NCBI RefSeq assembly: GCF_016775155.1
Contig: NZ_JAEUGD010000043.1
Location: forward strand, 124,001 to 188,000
Direction: 5' to 3'
Source of the DNA: Fulvivirga marina
GTDB lineage: Bacteria > Bacteroidota > Bacteroidia > Cytophagales > Cyclobacteriaceae
DNA length: 64,000 nucleotides
The notes below the pieces were generated by a model. The model saw only the letters and a program-made list of their open reading frames with translations. It ran no database searches and was not told the origin of the DNA. How positions within the stretch are numbered: the stretch's first letter is position 1; every line of letters starts with the position of its first letter. This document shows, piece after piece, positions 26,046 to 35,104 of this stretch. Both the position numbers and the translations under genes were made by a program.

Positions 26046-27179
26046 ATGAGATCTAAAGCTTTACAATTTTTCATGATACTGTTGAGTGTCTGCTTATTTT
26101 ATCAGTCCTCAATGGGGCAGGGAGTTAAACTTCCGCAAGTTAGTCCGACTGCCGAGATAAAGCAGCAAGTAGGTATTTCAACTATTACTATCAATTACTC
26201 CAGACCAAATGTAGTAAGTCCTCAGGGGCAGGATCGTACAGGAGAGATATGGGGAACACTGGTGCCCTACGGGTTTAATAATCTGGGGTTTGGTACTTCC
26301 AAGGCTGCTCCATGGCGTGCCGGTGCTAATGAGAATACTACTATCGAGTTTAGCCATGATGTTAAAATAGAAGGGGAAGAGCTTAAGGCAGGGAAGTACG
26401 GACTACATATGGCTATAGCAGAAAATGGAGCGGTAACTGTTATTTTTTCTAAAAACTCTAATGTGTGGGGTAGCTTTTTTTACAATGAAAGTGAGGATGC
26501 CCTGAGAGTTAATGTGCAATGGAAAGATCATGAAAGTACACCATTGCTTACCTATAATTTTGTGGGTGTTACAGATAAACATGCGGTGATAGTACTGGAT
26601 TGGGAGAAGAAAAGAATACCATTTAAGGCTGAATTTGATACGCCTGAGTTGGTATATCAAAATTTAAAAAACGAACTGCATTCAAGTCCTGGCTTCACGC
26701 TTAATAACTGGACAGCGGCTACAGGCTATTTGGTTCAAAACAAAATACACCTTGATGAAGCACTGAGTTGGGCAAACAGTGCTATAGACGGTCAGTTTTT
26801 TAGTGAGAAGAACTTTAGAACGCTGCAAATGAAATCCATGGTACTGGCTGCGATGGGAAAAACGGAAGAAGCAGCAAAGGTTATGAATGAAGCCCTGGAA
26901 GATCCAAATGCTGCAGTTGAGGATTATTATACATATGGTCGTCAATTAATTGGGAAAGACAAGGATAACGAAGCACTTAAAGTTTTTAAAATGGCCAGTA
27001 AGAAGTGGAAAGATCACTGGTTGGCACCTCATGGACTGGCACGTGGCTATTCTGCTTTGGGAGACTATGAGAAGGCTCTGAGATTTGAAAAAGAGGCTCT
27101 TGCCAAAGCCCCGGAGAATAGCAAGGTTTTCCTTAAAGGGTATATTAAAACGTTGGAGCAGAAAAAAGATTTTAATTAA
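26046..27179 (+). CDS. DUF2911 domain protein with C-terminal TPR region
   Basis: 377 residues. Signal peptide at 1-25 (LSVCLFYQSSMGQ). The DUF2911 domain covers about 30-175 (SRPNVVSPQGQDRTGEIWGT, PWRAGANENTTIEF and KAGKYGLHM are diagnostic). A TPR-like helical region from ~240 to 365 follows (EKALRFEKEALAKAPENSK). DUF2911 is a Bacteroidota-rich secreted domain without known biochemistry. The gene is monocistronic: terminators or hairpins lie on both sides. It is predicted periplasmic, but no more precise role can be given. Confidence 0.9.
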   Translation: MRSKALQFFMILLSVCLFYQSSMGQGVKLPQVSPTAEIKQQVGISTITINYSRPNVVSPQGQDRTGEIWGTLVPYGFNNLGFGTSKAAPWRAGANENTTIEFSHDVKIEGEELKAGKYGLHMAIAENGAVTVIFSKNSNVWGSFFYNESEDALRVNVQWKDHESTPLLTYNFVGVTDKHAVIVLDWEKKRIPFKAEFDTPELVYQNLKNELHSSPGFTLNNWTAATGYLVQNKIHLDEALSWANSAIDGQFFSEKNFRTLQMKSMVLAAMGKTEEAAKVMNEALEDPNAAVEDYYTYGRQLIGKDKDNEALKVFKMASKKWKDHWLAPHGLARGYSALGDYEKALRFEKEALAKAPENSKVFLKGYIKTLEQKKDFN

Positions 27180-27193
27180 ACCACTCACAGGTT

Positions 27194-27242
27194 ACTGCGG
27201 AATATTTCTTCCTTGTTTTACAATGGGAGAATGTTCCGCAGT
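27194..27242 (+). other. Long imperfect stem-loop after the DUF2911 gene
   Basis: Outer stem ACTGCGGAA / TTCCGCAGT is perfect (9 bp), continued by an imperfect inner stem around a ~12-base loop. There is no T run behind it, so it is not a classical terminator; it may protect the mRNA 3' end. Confidence 0.5.
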
Positions 27243-27347
27243 TCATTGATAACCCAATACTGTGCACACTCCTCTTGTAAATACTCCATAAGCATTGTAA
27301 CTTTCATTTTATTTTGATCTTTTGAGGTTCAAATAAACCAGTTGTTA

Positions 27348-27539
27348 ATGGAGTTGCTTACCAATCTTTTCTTTGTTTTATCTGTTGTTAGCCTTGTTTT
27401 TTTAATAACGGGGCTTTATAGGCCCTGGGTAATGCTTTGGTGGGAAGACACGCAGAACAGAAAAAAGGTAATTAAACTTTATGGTACAGCAGGCCTTTTG
27501 TTTTTTGCCTTATACAGGTTATTGGAATATTTTGGTTAG
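27348..27539 (+). CDS. Small two-helix membrane protein
   Basis: 63 residues from the ATG at 27348; a TTG two codons upstream is possible but less likely. Two hydrophobic helices (about 5-25 and 45-60) flank a charged stretch WWEDTQNRKKVIKLYG that probably faces the cytoplasm. No named family; similar small membrane proteins occur widely in Cytophagales. Its 3' end overlaps the convergent methyltransferase gene by 4 bp. Function unknown. Confidence 0.65.
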   Translation: MELLTNLFFVLSVVSLVFLITGLYRPWVMLWWEDTQNRKKVIKLYGTAGLLFFALYRLLEYFG

Positions 27540-28717
27540 GCCCTTTCCGTAACCGCGATCTTTTTGTTTTCATCTTTATCGGTAAAAGCGAAGAGATAGA
27601 TATTACCACCATCTTTTAATCCAAGTTTCTTTTTGATAGTGCTGACTTCATCCGGAAAATTTCTAGTTGTAATATTGGCCTTTTTATCCGGTAAATAAGC
27701 AGCAATGGCTTTTTTGTTATATGGTACTACATCTATAATGCGAAACCGTCGGCCTGGGAAATCTGACTTTTCTTCCTGGCTGGTGTATAGGTGCGTATGA
27801 GCGTGTAACTTTTTTACGTTATAGCTGTGCGCAACACTTTTAAAAGCTCCTGCTTTGAGTATGGAGCTATTGGGCTCATAGAGAAATTTTTCGGGCATTG
27901 CATATTCAGTGGCCACATTCCCTTCAGCTGATTTGTGGAAGCTGAAACTTTGCCTGTCTCCATGCTTTCTGATATTGACGGTGCTGATTAAAGGATCTTT
28001 TCGGGGAGATTGGCGGAGCAGGTAAAGGACCTCTTTACATTCATTTTCAATTGAGATAATGTGGATCTCATGTACGTACTCAAGACCTTTTATGGATATA
28101 TCAATGTCGAGCATTGGGGAAGCTTTAACCAAAACGATTTCCGTTTTGTTTAGTAAGTCTGGCAAAATTTTGATTATGTCAGGCTCACAGTCTTCGAATC
28201 TGAAAACCCTTTGAGCATTTTCATCTCTTCTGGCCGGGTCTAGGTAAATAACATCAACTTTGGAAGCGTGTTTAAGAAAACCTTCCGCTTTCTCATTTTT
28301 ACAAATAATGTTTGTTGCTCCCAAGGATTGGAGGTTGCCTGAGGTAGTTTCCGCAAGCTCTTCATTTTGCTCAATGTAGGTGACCTGCTCAAAATTTTTA
28401 CTTAAATAATACGTATCAATACCGGCACCTCCGGTCAGGTCTATAAGCGATTTACCTCTTACTAATTCAGCTTTGTATTTAGCAGTAATTTCTGACGAAC
28501 ATTGCTCCATGGAAATGGGTGGTGGGTAAATCAGACCTTCTGTATCATACCATTCAGGTAACTTTACCTTTGCTTTTTGACGAGCAGTGATTTGAGCAGC
28601 AATTGATTTAATAGATACACCATGAACTTCCTTGTACTTAAGAATAAGCGCTATGGGATCATCTTTCTCGTGATCTTTGATGAACTGCTGTACATTTGGT
28701 TTGAGCAAATCCTTCAT
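27536..28717 (-). CDS. Class I SAM methyltransferase with THUMP-like C-terminus
   Basis: 393 residues. The N-terminal helical region (about 1-85) is followed by a Rossmann methyltransferase: motif I LIDLTGGAGIDTYYLS near 93-108, the acidic-loop strand VTYIEQNEEL, and motif IV DVIYLDPARRDENAQ near 155-168. DP-A-RR in motif IV is shared with a group of RNA methyltransferases whose C-terminus resembles a THUMP RNA-binding domain, here about 310-390. The substrate is probably RNA but cannot be named. It lies downstream of asd, behind a strong terminator, so it has its own promoter. Confidence 0.85.
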   Translation of the reverse strand: MKDLLKPNVQQFIKDHEKDDPIALILKYKEVHGVSIKSIAAQITARQKAKVKLPEWYDTEGLIYPPPISMEQCSSEITAKYKAELVRGKSLIDLTGGAGIDTYYLSKNFEQVTYIEQNEELAETTSGNLQSLGATNIICKNEKAEGFLKHASKVDVIYLDPARRDENAQRVFRFEDCEPDIIKILPDLLNKTEIVLVKASPMLDIDISIKGLEYVHEIHIISIENECKEVLYLLRQSPRKDPLISTVNIRKHGDRQSFSFHKSAEGNVATEYAMPEKFLYEPNSSILKAGAFKSVAHSYNVKKLHAHTHLYTSQEEKSDFPGRRFRIIDVVPYNKKAIAAYLPDKKANITTRNFPDEVSTIKKKLGLKDGGNIYLFAFTDKDENKKIAVTERA

Positions 28718-28737
28718 TCAATGGCTTGATATAGATA

Positions 28738-28772
28738 TAAAAAATGCCATTCCTGGCTACAAGAATGGCATT
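28738..28772 (-). terminator. Intrinsic terminator of asd
   Basis: Stem AATGCCATTC / GAATGGCATT (10 bp), followed on the minus strand by six T. It lies ~20 bases after the asd stop. Confidence 0.85.
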
Positions 28773-28792
28773 GGCTTATTTTATATTAATAA

Positions 28793-29785
28793 TTAATACA
28801 CAAGATTATTTGCAGCTAGAAATTCTGCTATCTGAACAGCATTAGTTGCGGCACCTTTTCTCAGGTTGTCAGCTACAACCCACATGTTTAAGGTGTTCGG
28901 TTGAGAATCATCTCTTCTAAGCCTTCCAACAAATACTTCATCCTTACGGTGTGCATTAAGAGGCATAGGGTAAACAGCATTTTTCACATCGTCTTCAAGT
29001 ACTACTCCAGGCGCATGGTTCAAAAGTTCTTTTACTTCTTCCAGGTCAAAGTCCTTGTGAAATTCAACATTTATGGATTCAGAGTGACCTCCCATTACGG
29101 GCAATCGTACTGCAGTTGCAGTAATGGCAATGCTATCATCACCTAAAATTTTTCGGGTTTCATTTACCATTTTCATTTCCTCTTTGGTGTAGCCATTATC
29201 CAGGAATACATCAATATGAGGCAATACATTCATATCAATTTTGTGAGGATATACTTTTTCACCGTCAACACCATTTCGCTCATTCATAAGTTGATCAACT
29301 GCAGCTTTACCTGTACCGGTTACTGATTGATAGGTTGAGATAACCAACCTTTTTATACCATATTTTTTATGTAATGGAGCTAAAGCCATTACCATCTGTA
29401 TGGTTGAACAGTTAGGGTTGGCAATAATCCTGTCATCAATCCTTAGTTCTTCTGCATTAATTTCAGGAACTATCAGCTTGTGATCAGGGCTCATTCTCCA
29501 TGCGGATGAGTTATCTACTACAATACATCCCACTTCCGCAAATTTCGGCGCCCACTCCAGTGAAGTGCTTCCTCCTGCGGAAAAAATAGCAATATCTGGT
29601 TTACTAGCGATGGCTTCTTCCATGCCAATAATCTTGTAGGGTTTACCCTTGAAGGTTTGAGTCTTTCCAACCGATTTGGCAGAGGCTACCAAAAACAATT
29701 GATCAAATTCAAAATTTCTTTCTTCAATTACCTGCAGAACTTCCTGTCCTACTAGGCCCGTTGCTCCTACAATGGCTAGTTTCAT
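28793..29785 (-). CDS. asd: Aspartate-semialdehyde dehydrogenase
   Basis: 330 residues. Reduces aspartyl phosphate to aspartate semialdehyde with NADPH, feeding lysine/diaminopimelate, threonine and methionine synthesis. Visible elements are the dinucleotide-binding GATGLVGQEV at the N-terminus, the catalytic Cys in NPNCSTIQM (~130), the substrate segment GTGKAAVDQL, and the catalytic His in GGHSESI (~242). It is a stand-alone gene with its own terminator; no aspartokinase or DAP gene is adjacent. Confidence 0.97.
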   Translation of the reverse strand: MKLAIVGATGLVGQEVLQVIEERNFEFDQLFLVASAKSVGKTQTFKGKPYKIIGMEEAIASKPDIAIFSAGGSTSLEWAPKFAEVGCIVVDNSSAWRMSPDHKLIVPEINAEELRIDDRIIANPNCSTIQMVMALAPLHKKYGIKRLVISTYQSVTGTGKAAVDQLMNERNGVDGEKVYPHKIDMNVLPHIDVFLDNGYTKEEMKMVNETRKILGDDSIAITATAVRLPVMGGHSESINVEFHKDFDLEEVKELLNHAPGVVLEDDVKNAVYPMPLNAHRKDEVFVGRLRRDDSQPNTLNMWVVADNLRKGAATNAVQIAEFLAANNLVY

Positions 29786-29889
29786 TTTAATAATAATTTT
29801 AATTGGTTGAAACTGAAATAATTCTGTATCCCGAAAGATATTAGAGCCATATCCGTTTCATGTTGACATAAATATGTACTCAAAAATAC

Positions 29890-29897
29890 TATTTTTG
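29890..29897 (+). promoter_or_regulatory. -7 box (TATTTTTG) of the lamin-tail protein gene
   Basis: Exact TAnnTTTG match 36 bases upstream of the TTG start. A TTG triplet lies ~24 bases further upstream, a longer spacing than usual. Confidence 0.4.
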
Positions 29898-29932
29898 TTT
29901 TTTACCCCTATTGTTAATATGAATTAATTGTC

Positions 29933-32560
29933 TTGTTAGGTCATTATAAGCTCTTTTTAGCATTCCTGTTCCTCTTTTTGGTTAAGTTTCCCTGTCAATC
30001 ACAATTTACGGATGATTTTTCTGACGGGGATCTTTCTATCAGCCCTGCATGGAGCAGTTCAAACCAATCAGGTGCAGGATTTGATTTTTATACTGCTGGC
30101 GGTGAGTTGCAAAGTAACGGTCCAGAGGCTTCAGCTACCCTGTGGATCAGCACAAATGGTGTGCCCGATGTAACTCAGCAAGAAGTGGCATGGGAGTTTA
30201 AAGCAAGATATGAAGCTTCTCCTAGTAGTTCTAACAATGTGGAGATTTACCTTTTGAGTAATAGCAGCGATTTAACAAATGCTGAGGAGGGTTACTTTAT
30301 CCGTCTTGGAGAGTCTGGAAGTGGAGATGGCATTGATTTATTTAAAACTGGCTCGACCACTCCTTTAATTTCTGACCCAAACCCTTCTGTAGCTACAGGT
30401 TTTAATGTGAATATACGTATAACTAGAAAAGCCTCTGGCCAATGGGTACTAGAGGCAGACACATCAGGAGGTGAATCTTACAAAGCTATTGGAACCGCTG
30501 TTGATGAGGAGTTTATTAATGGGGCCTATTTTGGTTTTAAAGTTGAGCATTCAAGCACTAAAAATCAGGCTTTTTATTTTGATGATGTAGCTGTTACGTC
30601 AAAGGACACAAAAGCTCCGGGCTTAGTATCAACCGAAGTTGTTTCCAGTACCCGGATCGACCTTTTCTTTTCAGAAAATATAGATACGCAAACAGGTGAA
30701 GATGCAAGTAATTATTTTGCTGATAGTGGTATAGGCTACCCGGCATCAGCCAGGGTTGATCATGTAAATCCTAGTATTGTTCATTTAGACTTTGTAAGCA
30801 GCTTCCCTGTCGGAAGTCCCGTGAAAATTAGCATTACAGGTATTCAGGATCTTTTTGGCAATATGGTTTCATCGATACTTTCTGAGTTCCTCTACTTTGT
30901 GGAAGAAGTGGCGGAGGTCAAGGATGTTATTATTACTGAAATATTGGCAGACCCAAGTCCTCCTAATGACCTGCCAGATAAGGAGTTTGTTGAAATTTAT
31001 AATAATAGTGATAAGATTTTTGGCCTCAGCGGTTGGCATTTTTCTGATTTAAAAGAACGGGGGGCATTGAGTAACCACTATCTATTTCCTGGAAAATATT
31101 TAATTCTTTGTCCGAAAGAGGCTGTTGAAGAGTTTGGGCAATATGGAGCAGCAATGGGGTTGGATCCCTGGCCTACGCTTAACAACGGAGAAGACTTCAT
31201 AGTCATAAAGGATAACGATGATCACACCATAGATTCAGTGCATTATTCAAAAAGTTGGTATAAAAGTTCTTCGAAGTCAGACGGTGGCTGGACACTTGAG
31301 CTTATTGACCCTGATAATCTATGCAGTAATGGCAATAACTGGACGGCATCAGAGCATCTTTCAGGGGGGACTCCCGGCATTACAAACTCTGTTCTGAGTC
31401 AAAACCCTGATCTTACGTCTCCCGAGTTGATTGAAGTACTGGGTCTCAGGCCGGACTCGGTGGTAGCTAGGTTTAATGAAGTGCTTGATACTGAAATTAC
31501 TCCTGATAATTTTGTGATTACTCCCTATATTGATATATCAAATGTAGTACTGGGCGATAGCTTTACAGAAGTAGACTTGAAGCTTTCAGGGCAGCTTCAT
31601 GGCAATACGGCATATACCCTGGGAGTAAAAGGGATCAAAGACTGTAGTGGCAACTTTGTAAGTTCTGAGGAAGCGCTGGAGTTTTATTTGACCGAGCCGG
31701 CAGATAGCTTGGATATAATTATAAATGAGGTGTTGTTTAACCCTTATTCAGGCGGCGTTGATTTTGTAGAACTTTATAACAACTCATCTAAACATATCAA
31801 TCTCAAAGGGAGGTTAATGGCTAATGGGGTGAAACAGGATGGTCAATACTTTCTAAAAGAAATTTTCCCTGCTGCAGTCAGAGATGTGGTGCTGGAACCT
31901 CATAGCTATATAGTAGTTACCGAAGATGCCATTAGGGTGAAAGAACAGTATCCTATGTCGGAAGACAGAAACCTCAATGAGGTTAAAAAACTTCCTGCTT
32001 ACAATGATAATGGTGGTGTTGTCATACTCATCAATCAGGATTCTGCTGTGCTGGACCTACTGGAGTATTCAGAGGAGTGGCAATTTGAGTTGCTGACAGA
32101 TAAAGAAGGGGTTTCTTTGGAAAGAGTATCTTTTACGGCGCCTACCAATGATGGTAATAACTGGAAGTCTGCAGCTTCAACTGTTGGTTTTGCTACCCCG
32201 GGATATGTTAATTCTCAAGTAAAAACAGGTGTACAGGTTGTTAATGGAAATATCGTTGCCGATCCGAAAGTTATAATTCCTGATGGATCTGGTCAGAATG
32301 ATTTTACAACTATAACTTATGCATTCGACCAACCGGGATATGTTGCTAATTCGCGAATAGTAGATGCATTTGGGAGAACAATTAAAACCTTGGGAGAGAA
32401 TGATTATTTGGCTACGGAAGGGTTTTATACCTGGGATGCAACAGATGATTCAGGAGCAAAAGTAAGAACAGGCTATTACCTGGTTTACCTTGAGGTTTTC
32501 AACCTGAACGGAGATCTGTTACAGTTTAAGGAAAAGGTAGTTGTAGGAACAAAGTTTTAG
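29933..32560 (+). CDS. Secreted lamin-tail-domain protein
   Basis: 875 residues from a TTG start (the nearby upstream ATG is followed at once by a stop). Signal peptide at 1-23 (CQSQ). Domains in order: LamG-like beta sandwich (~25-220), Ig-like/Big_5-type domain (~226-320), lamin-tail domain 1 (~330-480; VIITEILADPSPPNDLPDKE), a second Ig-like domain (~495-585), lamin-tail domain 2 (~593-765; IIINEVLFNPYSGGVDFVEL), and a C-terminal FlgD-like beta domain (~785-870) ending in YYLVYLEVFN. Lamin-tail domains are common in large surface or secreted Bacteroidota proteins. No typical T9SS CTD is obvious, though the last domain could serve. Probably cell-surface; ligand unknown. Confidence 0.88.
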   Translation: MLGHYKLFLAFLFLFLVKFPCQSQFTDDFSDGDLSISPAWSSSNQSGAGFDFYTAGGELQSNGPEASATLWISTNGVPDVTQQEVAWEFKARYEASPSSSNNVEIYLLSNSSDLTNAEEGYFIRLGESGSGDGIDLFKTGSTTPLISDPNPSVATGFNVNIRITRKASGQWVLEADTSGGESYKAIGTAVDEEFINGAYFGFKVEHSSTKNQAFYFDDVAVTSKDTKAPGLVSTEVVSSTRIDLFFSENIDTQTGEDASNYFADSGIGYPASARVDHVNPSIVHLDFVSSFPVGSPVKISITGIQDLFGNMVSSILSEFLYFVEEVAEVKDVIITEILADPSPPNDLPDKEFVEIYNNSDKIFGLSGWHFSDLKERGALSNHYLFPGKYLILCPKEAVEEFGQYGAAMGLDPWPTLNNGEDFIVIKDNDDHTIDSVHYSKSWYKSSSKSDGGWTLELIDPDNLCSNGNNWTASEHLSGGTPGITNSVLSQNPDLTSPELIEVLGLRPDSVVARFNEVLDTEITPDNFVITPYIDISNVVLGDSFTEVDLKLSGQLHGNTAYTLGVKGIKDCSGNFVSSEEALEFYLTEPADSLDIIINEVLFNPYSGGVDFVELYNNSSKHINLKGRLMANGVKQDGQYFLKEIFPAAVRDVVLEPHSYIVVTEDAIRVKEQYPMSEDRNLNEVKKLPAYNDNGGVVILINQDSAVLDLLEYSEEWQFELLTDKEGVSLERVSFTAPTNDGNNWKSAASTVGFATPGYVNSQVKTGVQVVNGNIVADPKVIIPDGSGQNDFTTITYAFDQPGYVANSRIVDAFGRTIKTLGENDYLATEGFYTWDATDDSGAKVRTGYYLVYLEVFNLNGDLLQFKEKVVVGTKF

Positions 32561-32726
32561 TGGGTGATGCACAAAGGATTGGAAATAAGCTTCTTTGAAA
32601 TTTAACTAATTTTAAGATTACATTTAAATTTTCCTTTAAATTTTAAATTCAATTCTTAAATACAAACTTTAGTTAAAAAAAAATGCTTTATTTATAATAC
32701 CTATAAACCTAAAACGTGCTATAGTT

Positions 32727-32888
32727 ATGAATTGTGTTATTGACAAGTCAATCCTGTTTCATTTGAGGCAAGGGAAAAAGGCTGAAGTAATCCGAAGGTA
32801 TATCAAAATGAAATACCGTGTTAATATGGATATTTCTGCTTTAAAGGAGCGAGTTAAAAATCTCAACTCTCAATTAGAGTTGACTTAG
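32727..32888 (+). CDS. Possible small basic protein (53 aa)
   Basis: An ATG-started frame in the ~330-bp gap between the lamin-tail gene and the isoaspartyl peptidase gene. The product is basic and ends in a short amphipathic helix (ALKERVKNLNSQLEL). No family is recognised. AT-rich, promoter-like DNA (a TATAAT-like stretch near 32690) lies just upstream, which lends some support. It could equally be a chance ORF. Confidence 0.3.
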   Translation: MNCVIDKSILFHLRQGKKAEVIRRYIKMKYRVNMDISALKERVKNLNSQLELT

Positions 32889-32891
32889 AAC

Positions 32892-33941
32892 TTATTCCTT
32901 GTATATCTTAACTACGGGGTTATTCTCTTCACGGATATAACCCCTGTACATTCCTGATGTATTAAATGGCATAGCTATATTTCCCTGCCTGTCTAAAGCT
33001 ATAACTCCACCTGATCCCCCTTTTTGAACAAGATGATTCATCACCACTTCATTAGCGGCGTCTTGAATGCTCAGACCTTTATACTTCATTAAGGCAGCTA
33101 TATCATATGCTACTACGTTTCGGATAAAAAATTCACCATGTCCGGTTGCCGATACCCCGCAGGTGGCGTTGTCAGCGTAAGTTCCTGCGCCAATTACAGG
33201 CGAATCACCAATGCGGCCATATCGCTTGTTTGTCATGCCTCCTGTTGAAGTTCCTGCGGCTATATTGCCGTAAGAGTCTAGTGCTACACAACCCACAGTG
33301 CCAAATTTGTAATCGGGATATTTTTTGAGGAAGGCCGTGATATTTTCTTCTGCTTTTATCTGTTGCAGTTGCCTATAGCGATTTTCATCGTAGAAATATG
33401 AGGGGTCGACTATTTCCAGGCCTTGTTCTTTGGCAAATTGTTCAGCTCCTTTGCCTGCCATCATTACATGAGGTGATTTTTCCATAACAGCTCTTGCTGC
33501 CATAATAGGGCTTTTTACATTGGTTACCCCGGCTACAGCTCCAGCTTCACTAGTTTTGCCGTTCATGATAGAGGCATCCATCTCATTTTTGCCTTCATTG
33601 GTAAATACGGCTCCCCTACCTGCGTTGAACAATGGAGATTCTTCCAGTATTTGTATAGTGGTTGTAACGGCATCGAGGCTCGTGCCTCCGTTTTCAAGCA
33701 CAGCATATCCACTGTTGAGAGCCTCCTCAAGTTTGGCAGTATATGCAGCTTCTTTTTCAGCACTCATGTTTTCTTTCTTTATGGTTCCTGCTCCTCCATG
33801 AATGACTAGTGTAATGGGGCCTGGCTGTTCTGTTTTTCCTATTTCTACTTCCTTGCCGATGACCTTTTCTTCCTTTTTGGGGGATTGACAAGCAATCGTG
33901 AAAAGTAAAAAAATGAAGATATAAGATTTAACAACTTTCAT
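32892..33941 (-). CDS. Isoaspartyl peptidase / L-asparaginase (Ntn hydrolase), lipoprotein
   Basis: 349 residues. The N-terminus is a lipoprotein signal (FLLFTIACQS, Cys ~19), so the enzyme is exported to the periplasm. The plant-type asparaginase/isoaspartyl peptidase fold follows: the VIHGGAGT start of the alpha subunit, GGTSLDAVTTTIQILE, and the auto-cleavage site GTVGCVALD with the nucleophilic Thr near residue 213. GGMTNKRYGRIGDSPVIGAGTYAD and TGHGEFFIRNVVAYD complete the active site. It hydrolyses isoaspartyl dipeptides and asparagine after self-processing into alpha and beta chains. Divergent from the DksA-like gene. Confidence 0.94.
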   Translation of the reverse strand: MKVVKSYIFIFLLFTIACQSPKKEEKVIGKEVEIGKTEQPGPITLVIHGGAGTIKKENMSAEKEAAYTAKLEEALNSGYAVLENGGTSLDAVTTTIQILEESPLFNAGRGAVFTNEGKNEMDASIMNGKTSEAGAVAGVTNVKSPIMAARAVMEKSPHVMMAGKGAEQFAKEQGLEIVDPSYFYDENRYRQLQQIKAEENITAFLKKYPDYKFGTVGCVALDSYGNIAAGTSTGGMTNKRYGRIGDSPVIGAGTYADNATCGVSATGHGEFFIRNVVAYDIAALMKYKGLSIQDAANEVVMNHLVQKGGSGGVIALDRQGNIAMPFNTSGMYRGYIREENNPVVKIYKE

Positions 33942-33984
33942 AAACTGAATAAATTTTTGTTGGTTTTATGGCACTATTTTAAAC

Positions 33985-33992
33985 TAAATTTG
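33985..33992 (+). promoter_or_regulatory. -7 box (TAAATTTG) before the DksA-like gene
   Basis: Exact TAnnTTTG match ~110 bases upstream of the ATG, with a TTG triplet about 22 bases further upstream. It implies a ~100-base leader. Confidence 0.4.
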
Positions 33993-34101
33993 TTTAGACC
34001 TGAAACAATTTATTCAATATAATCTTTTTTGTTTTGGGTTCCATAAACTATTTTTAGGCGGTTTTATTGGAACCGATGTATTTAACTTAAATTTTAGCAT
34101 A

Positions 34102-34488
34102 ATGAGTAACGAAGAAAAGACCAGGTATTCAGAGGCAGAGTTAAATGAGTTTGAAGAACTCATTATCGAAAAATTAGAGAAGGCCAAAAATGAGCTTAAA
34201 ATATTAAAAGAAACCCTTAACAAAAGCAATGATGAGGGGACAGACTCTACTTCCGGGAATACAAAAGTGTTGGAGGATGGTGCTGATACAGCCGAGAAGG
34301 AAAACCTGAGTCAGTTGGCGGCGCGTCAACAGAAGTTTATTAACAACCTGGAAAGTGCCTTAGTAAGAATTAAAAATGGTACTTACGGTATCTGTTCTGT
34401 AACCGGCAAACTCATTTCTAAGGATCGTTTACGTGCAGTACCTCATACTACTCAATCTATTGAAGCTAAACTGAGTCAGCAGAGCTAA
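34102..34488 (+). CDS. TraR/DksA-family protein without zinc-finger cysteines
   Basis: 128 residues. An N-terminal coiled-coil (~10-45 and 75-100) leads to the DksA-like globular end, NGTYGICSVTGKLISKDRLRAVPHTTQSIEAKL. The TraR/DksA family binds the RNA polymerase secondary channel and alters rRNA and amino-acid promoters together with ppGpp. Of the four zinc-ligand cysteines of classical DksA only one remains (GIC), so zinc binding is not expected. This degenerate finger is common in Bacteroidota versions. It is followed four bases later by scpB, a likely operon. Confidence 0.88.
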   Translation: MSNEEKTRYSEAELNEFEELIIEKLEKAKNELKILKETLNKSNDEGTDSTSGNTKVLEDGADTAEKENLSQLAARQQKFINNLESALVRIKNGTYGICSVTGKLISKDRLRAVPHTTQSIEAKLSQQS

Positions 34489-34491
34489 TCC

Positions 34492-35058
34492 GTGGATTTT
34501 CTTCAGAATCATATAGAGGCATTAATATTCTGTTCGCCCAACCCCATAAAGGTAAAAGAACTTAAGGCTTGTCTCTCAGAGATGTTTGAGGCAGATGTGC
34601 CAGAGAAGGATATAGAAGAGGCTTTAAAAAGGCTGGAAGCAAAATTTGAGTCAGAAGAATTCTCTTTTGGGTTGAGTTCTTCCGGAGGGGGTTATCAATT
34701 TTTGACTAAGCCAGCTTACCAGGCCAGTATAGGTATTATGCTTAAACAGCAATCAAAGAGACGATTGTCAACATCTGCTTTGGAAACTCTTTCGATCATA
34801 GCTTATAAGCAGCCTGTAACAAAATCAGATGTTGAAAGCATACGTGGGGTAAACTGTGACTATGCGGTTCAAAAGCTTTTAGAAAAGGGCTTGTTGGAAA
34901 TTAAAGGAAAATCAGAATCAATAGGAAGGCCGTTGCTATATGGTACTAGCGACTTCTTTATGGAGTACTTTGGTATAAATAGCCTCAACGAGTTGCCAAC
35001 ACCAAAGGATTTTACTCCTGCAGATGATAATTCAATTGGAGAGGAGTCAGAAAATTAA
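34492..35058 (+). CDS. scpB: Segregation and condensation protein B
   Basis: 188 residues from a GTG start. A kleisin-associated protein of the SMC-ScpA-ScpB condensin, formed of two winged-helix domains. The family signature is clear: IEALIFCSPNPIKVKEL at the start, RRLSTSALETLSIIAYKQPVTKSDVESIRGV in the second winged helix (~85-120), and LLEKGLLEIKGKSESIGRPLLYGT near 130-155. The partner scpA and smc are not in this window. Four bases after the DksA-like gene; the next gene starts 46 bp later. Confidence 0.95.
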   Translation: MDFLQNHIEALIFCSPNPIKVKELKACLSEMFEADVPEKDIEEALKRLEAKFESEEFSFGLSSSGGGYQFLTKPAYQASIGIMLKQQSKRRLSTSALETLSIIAYKQPVTKSDVESIRGVNCDYAVQKLLEKGLLEIKGKSESIGRPLLYGTSDFFMEYFGINSLNELPTPKDFTPADDNSIGEESEN

Positions 35059-35104
35059 CCTCTACATCAACTATTAAATCCAGTAGTGATACTGCGTTAT
35101 TCTT

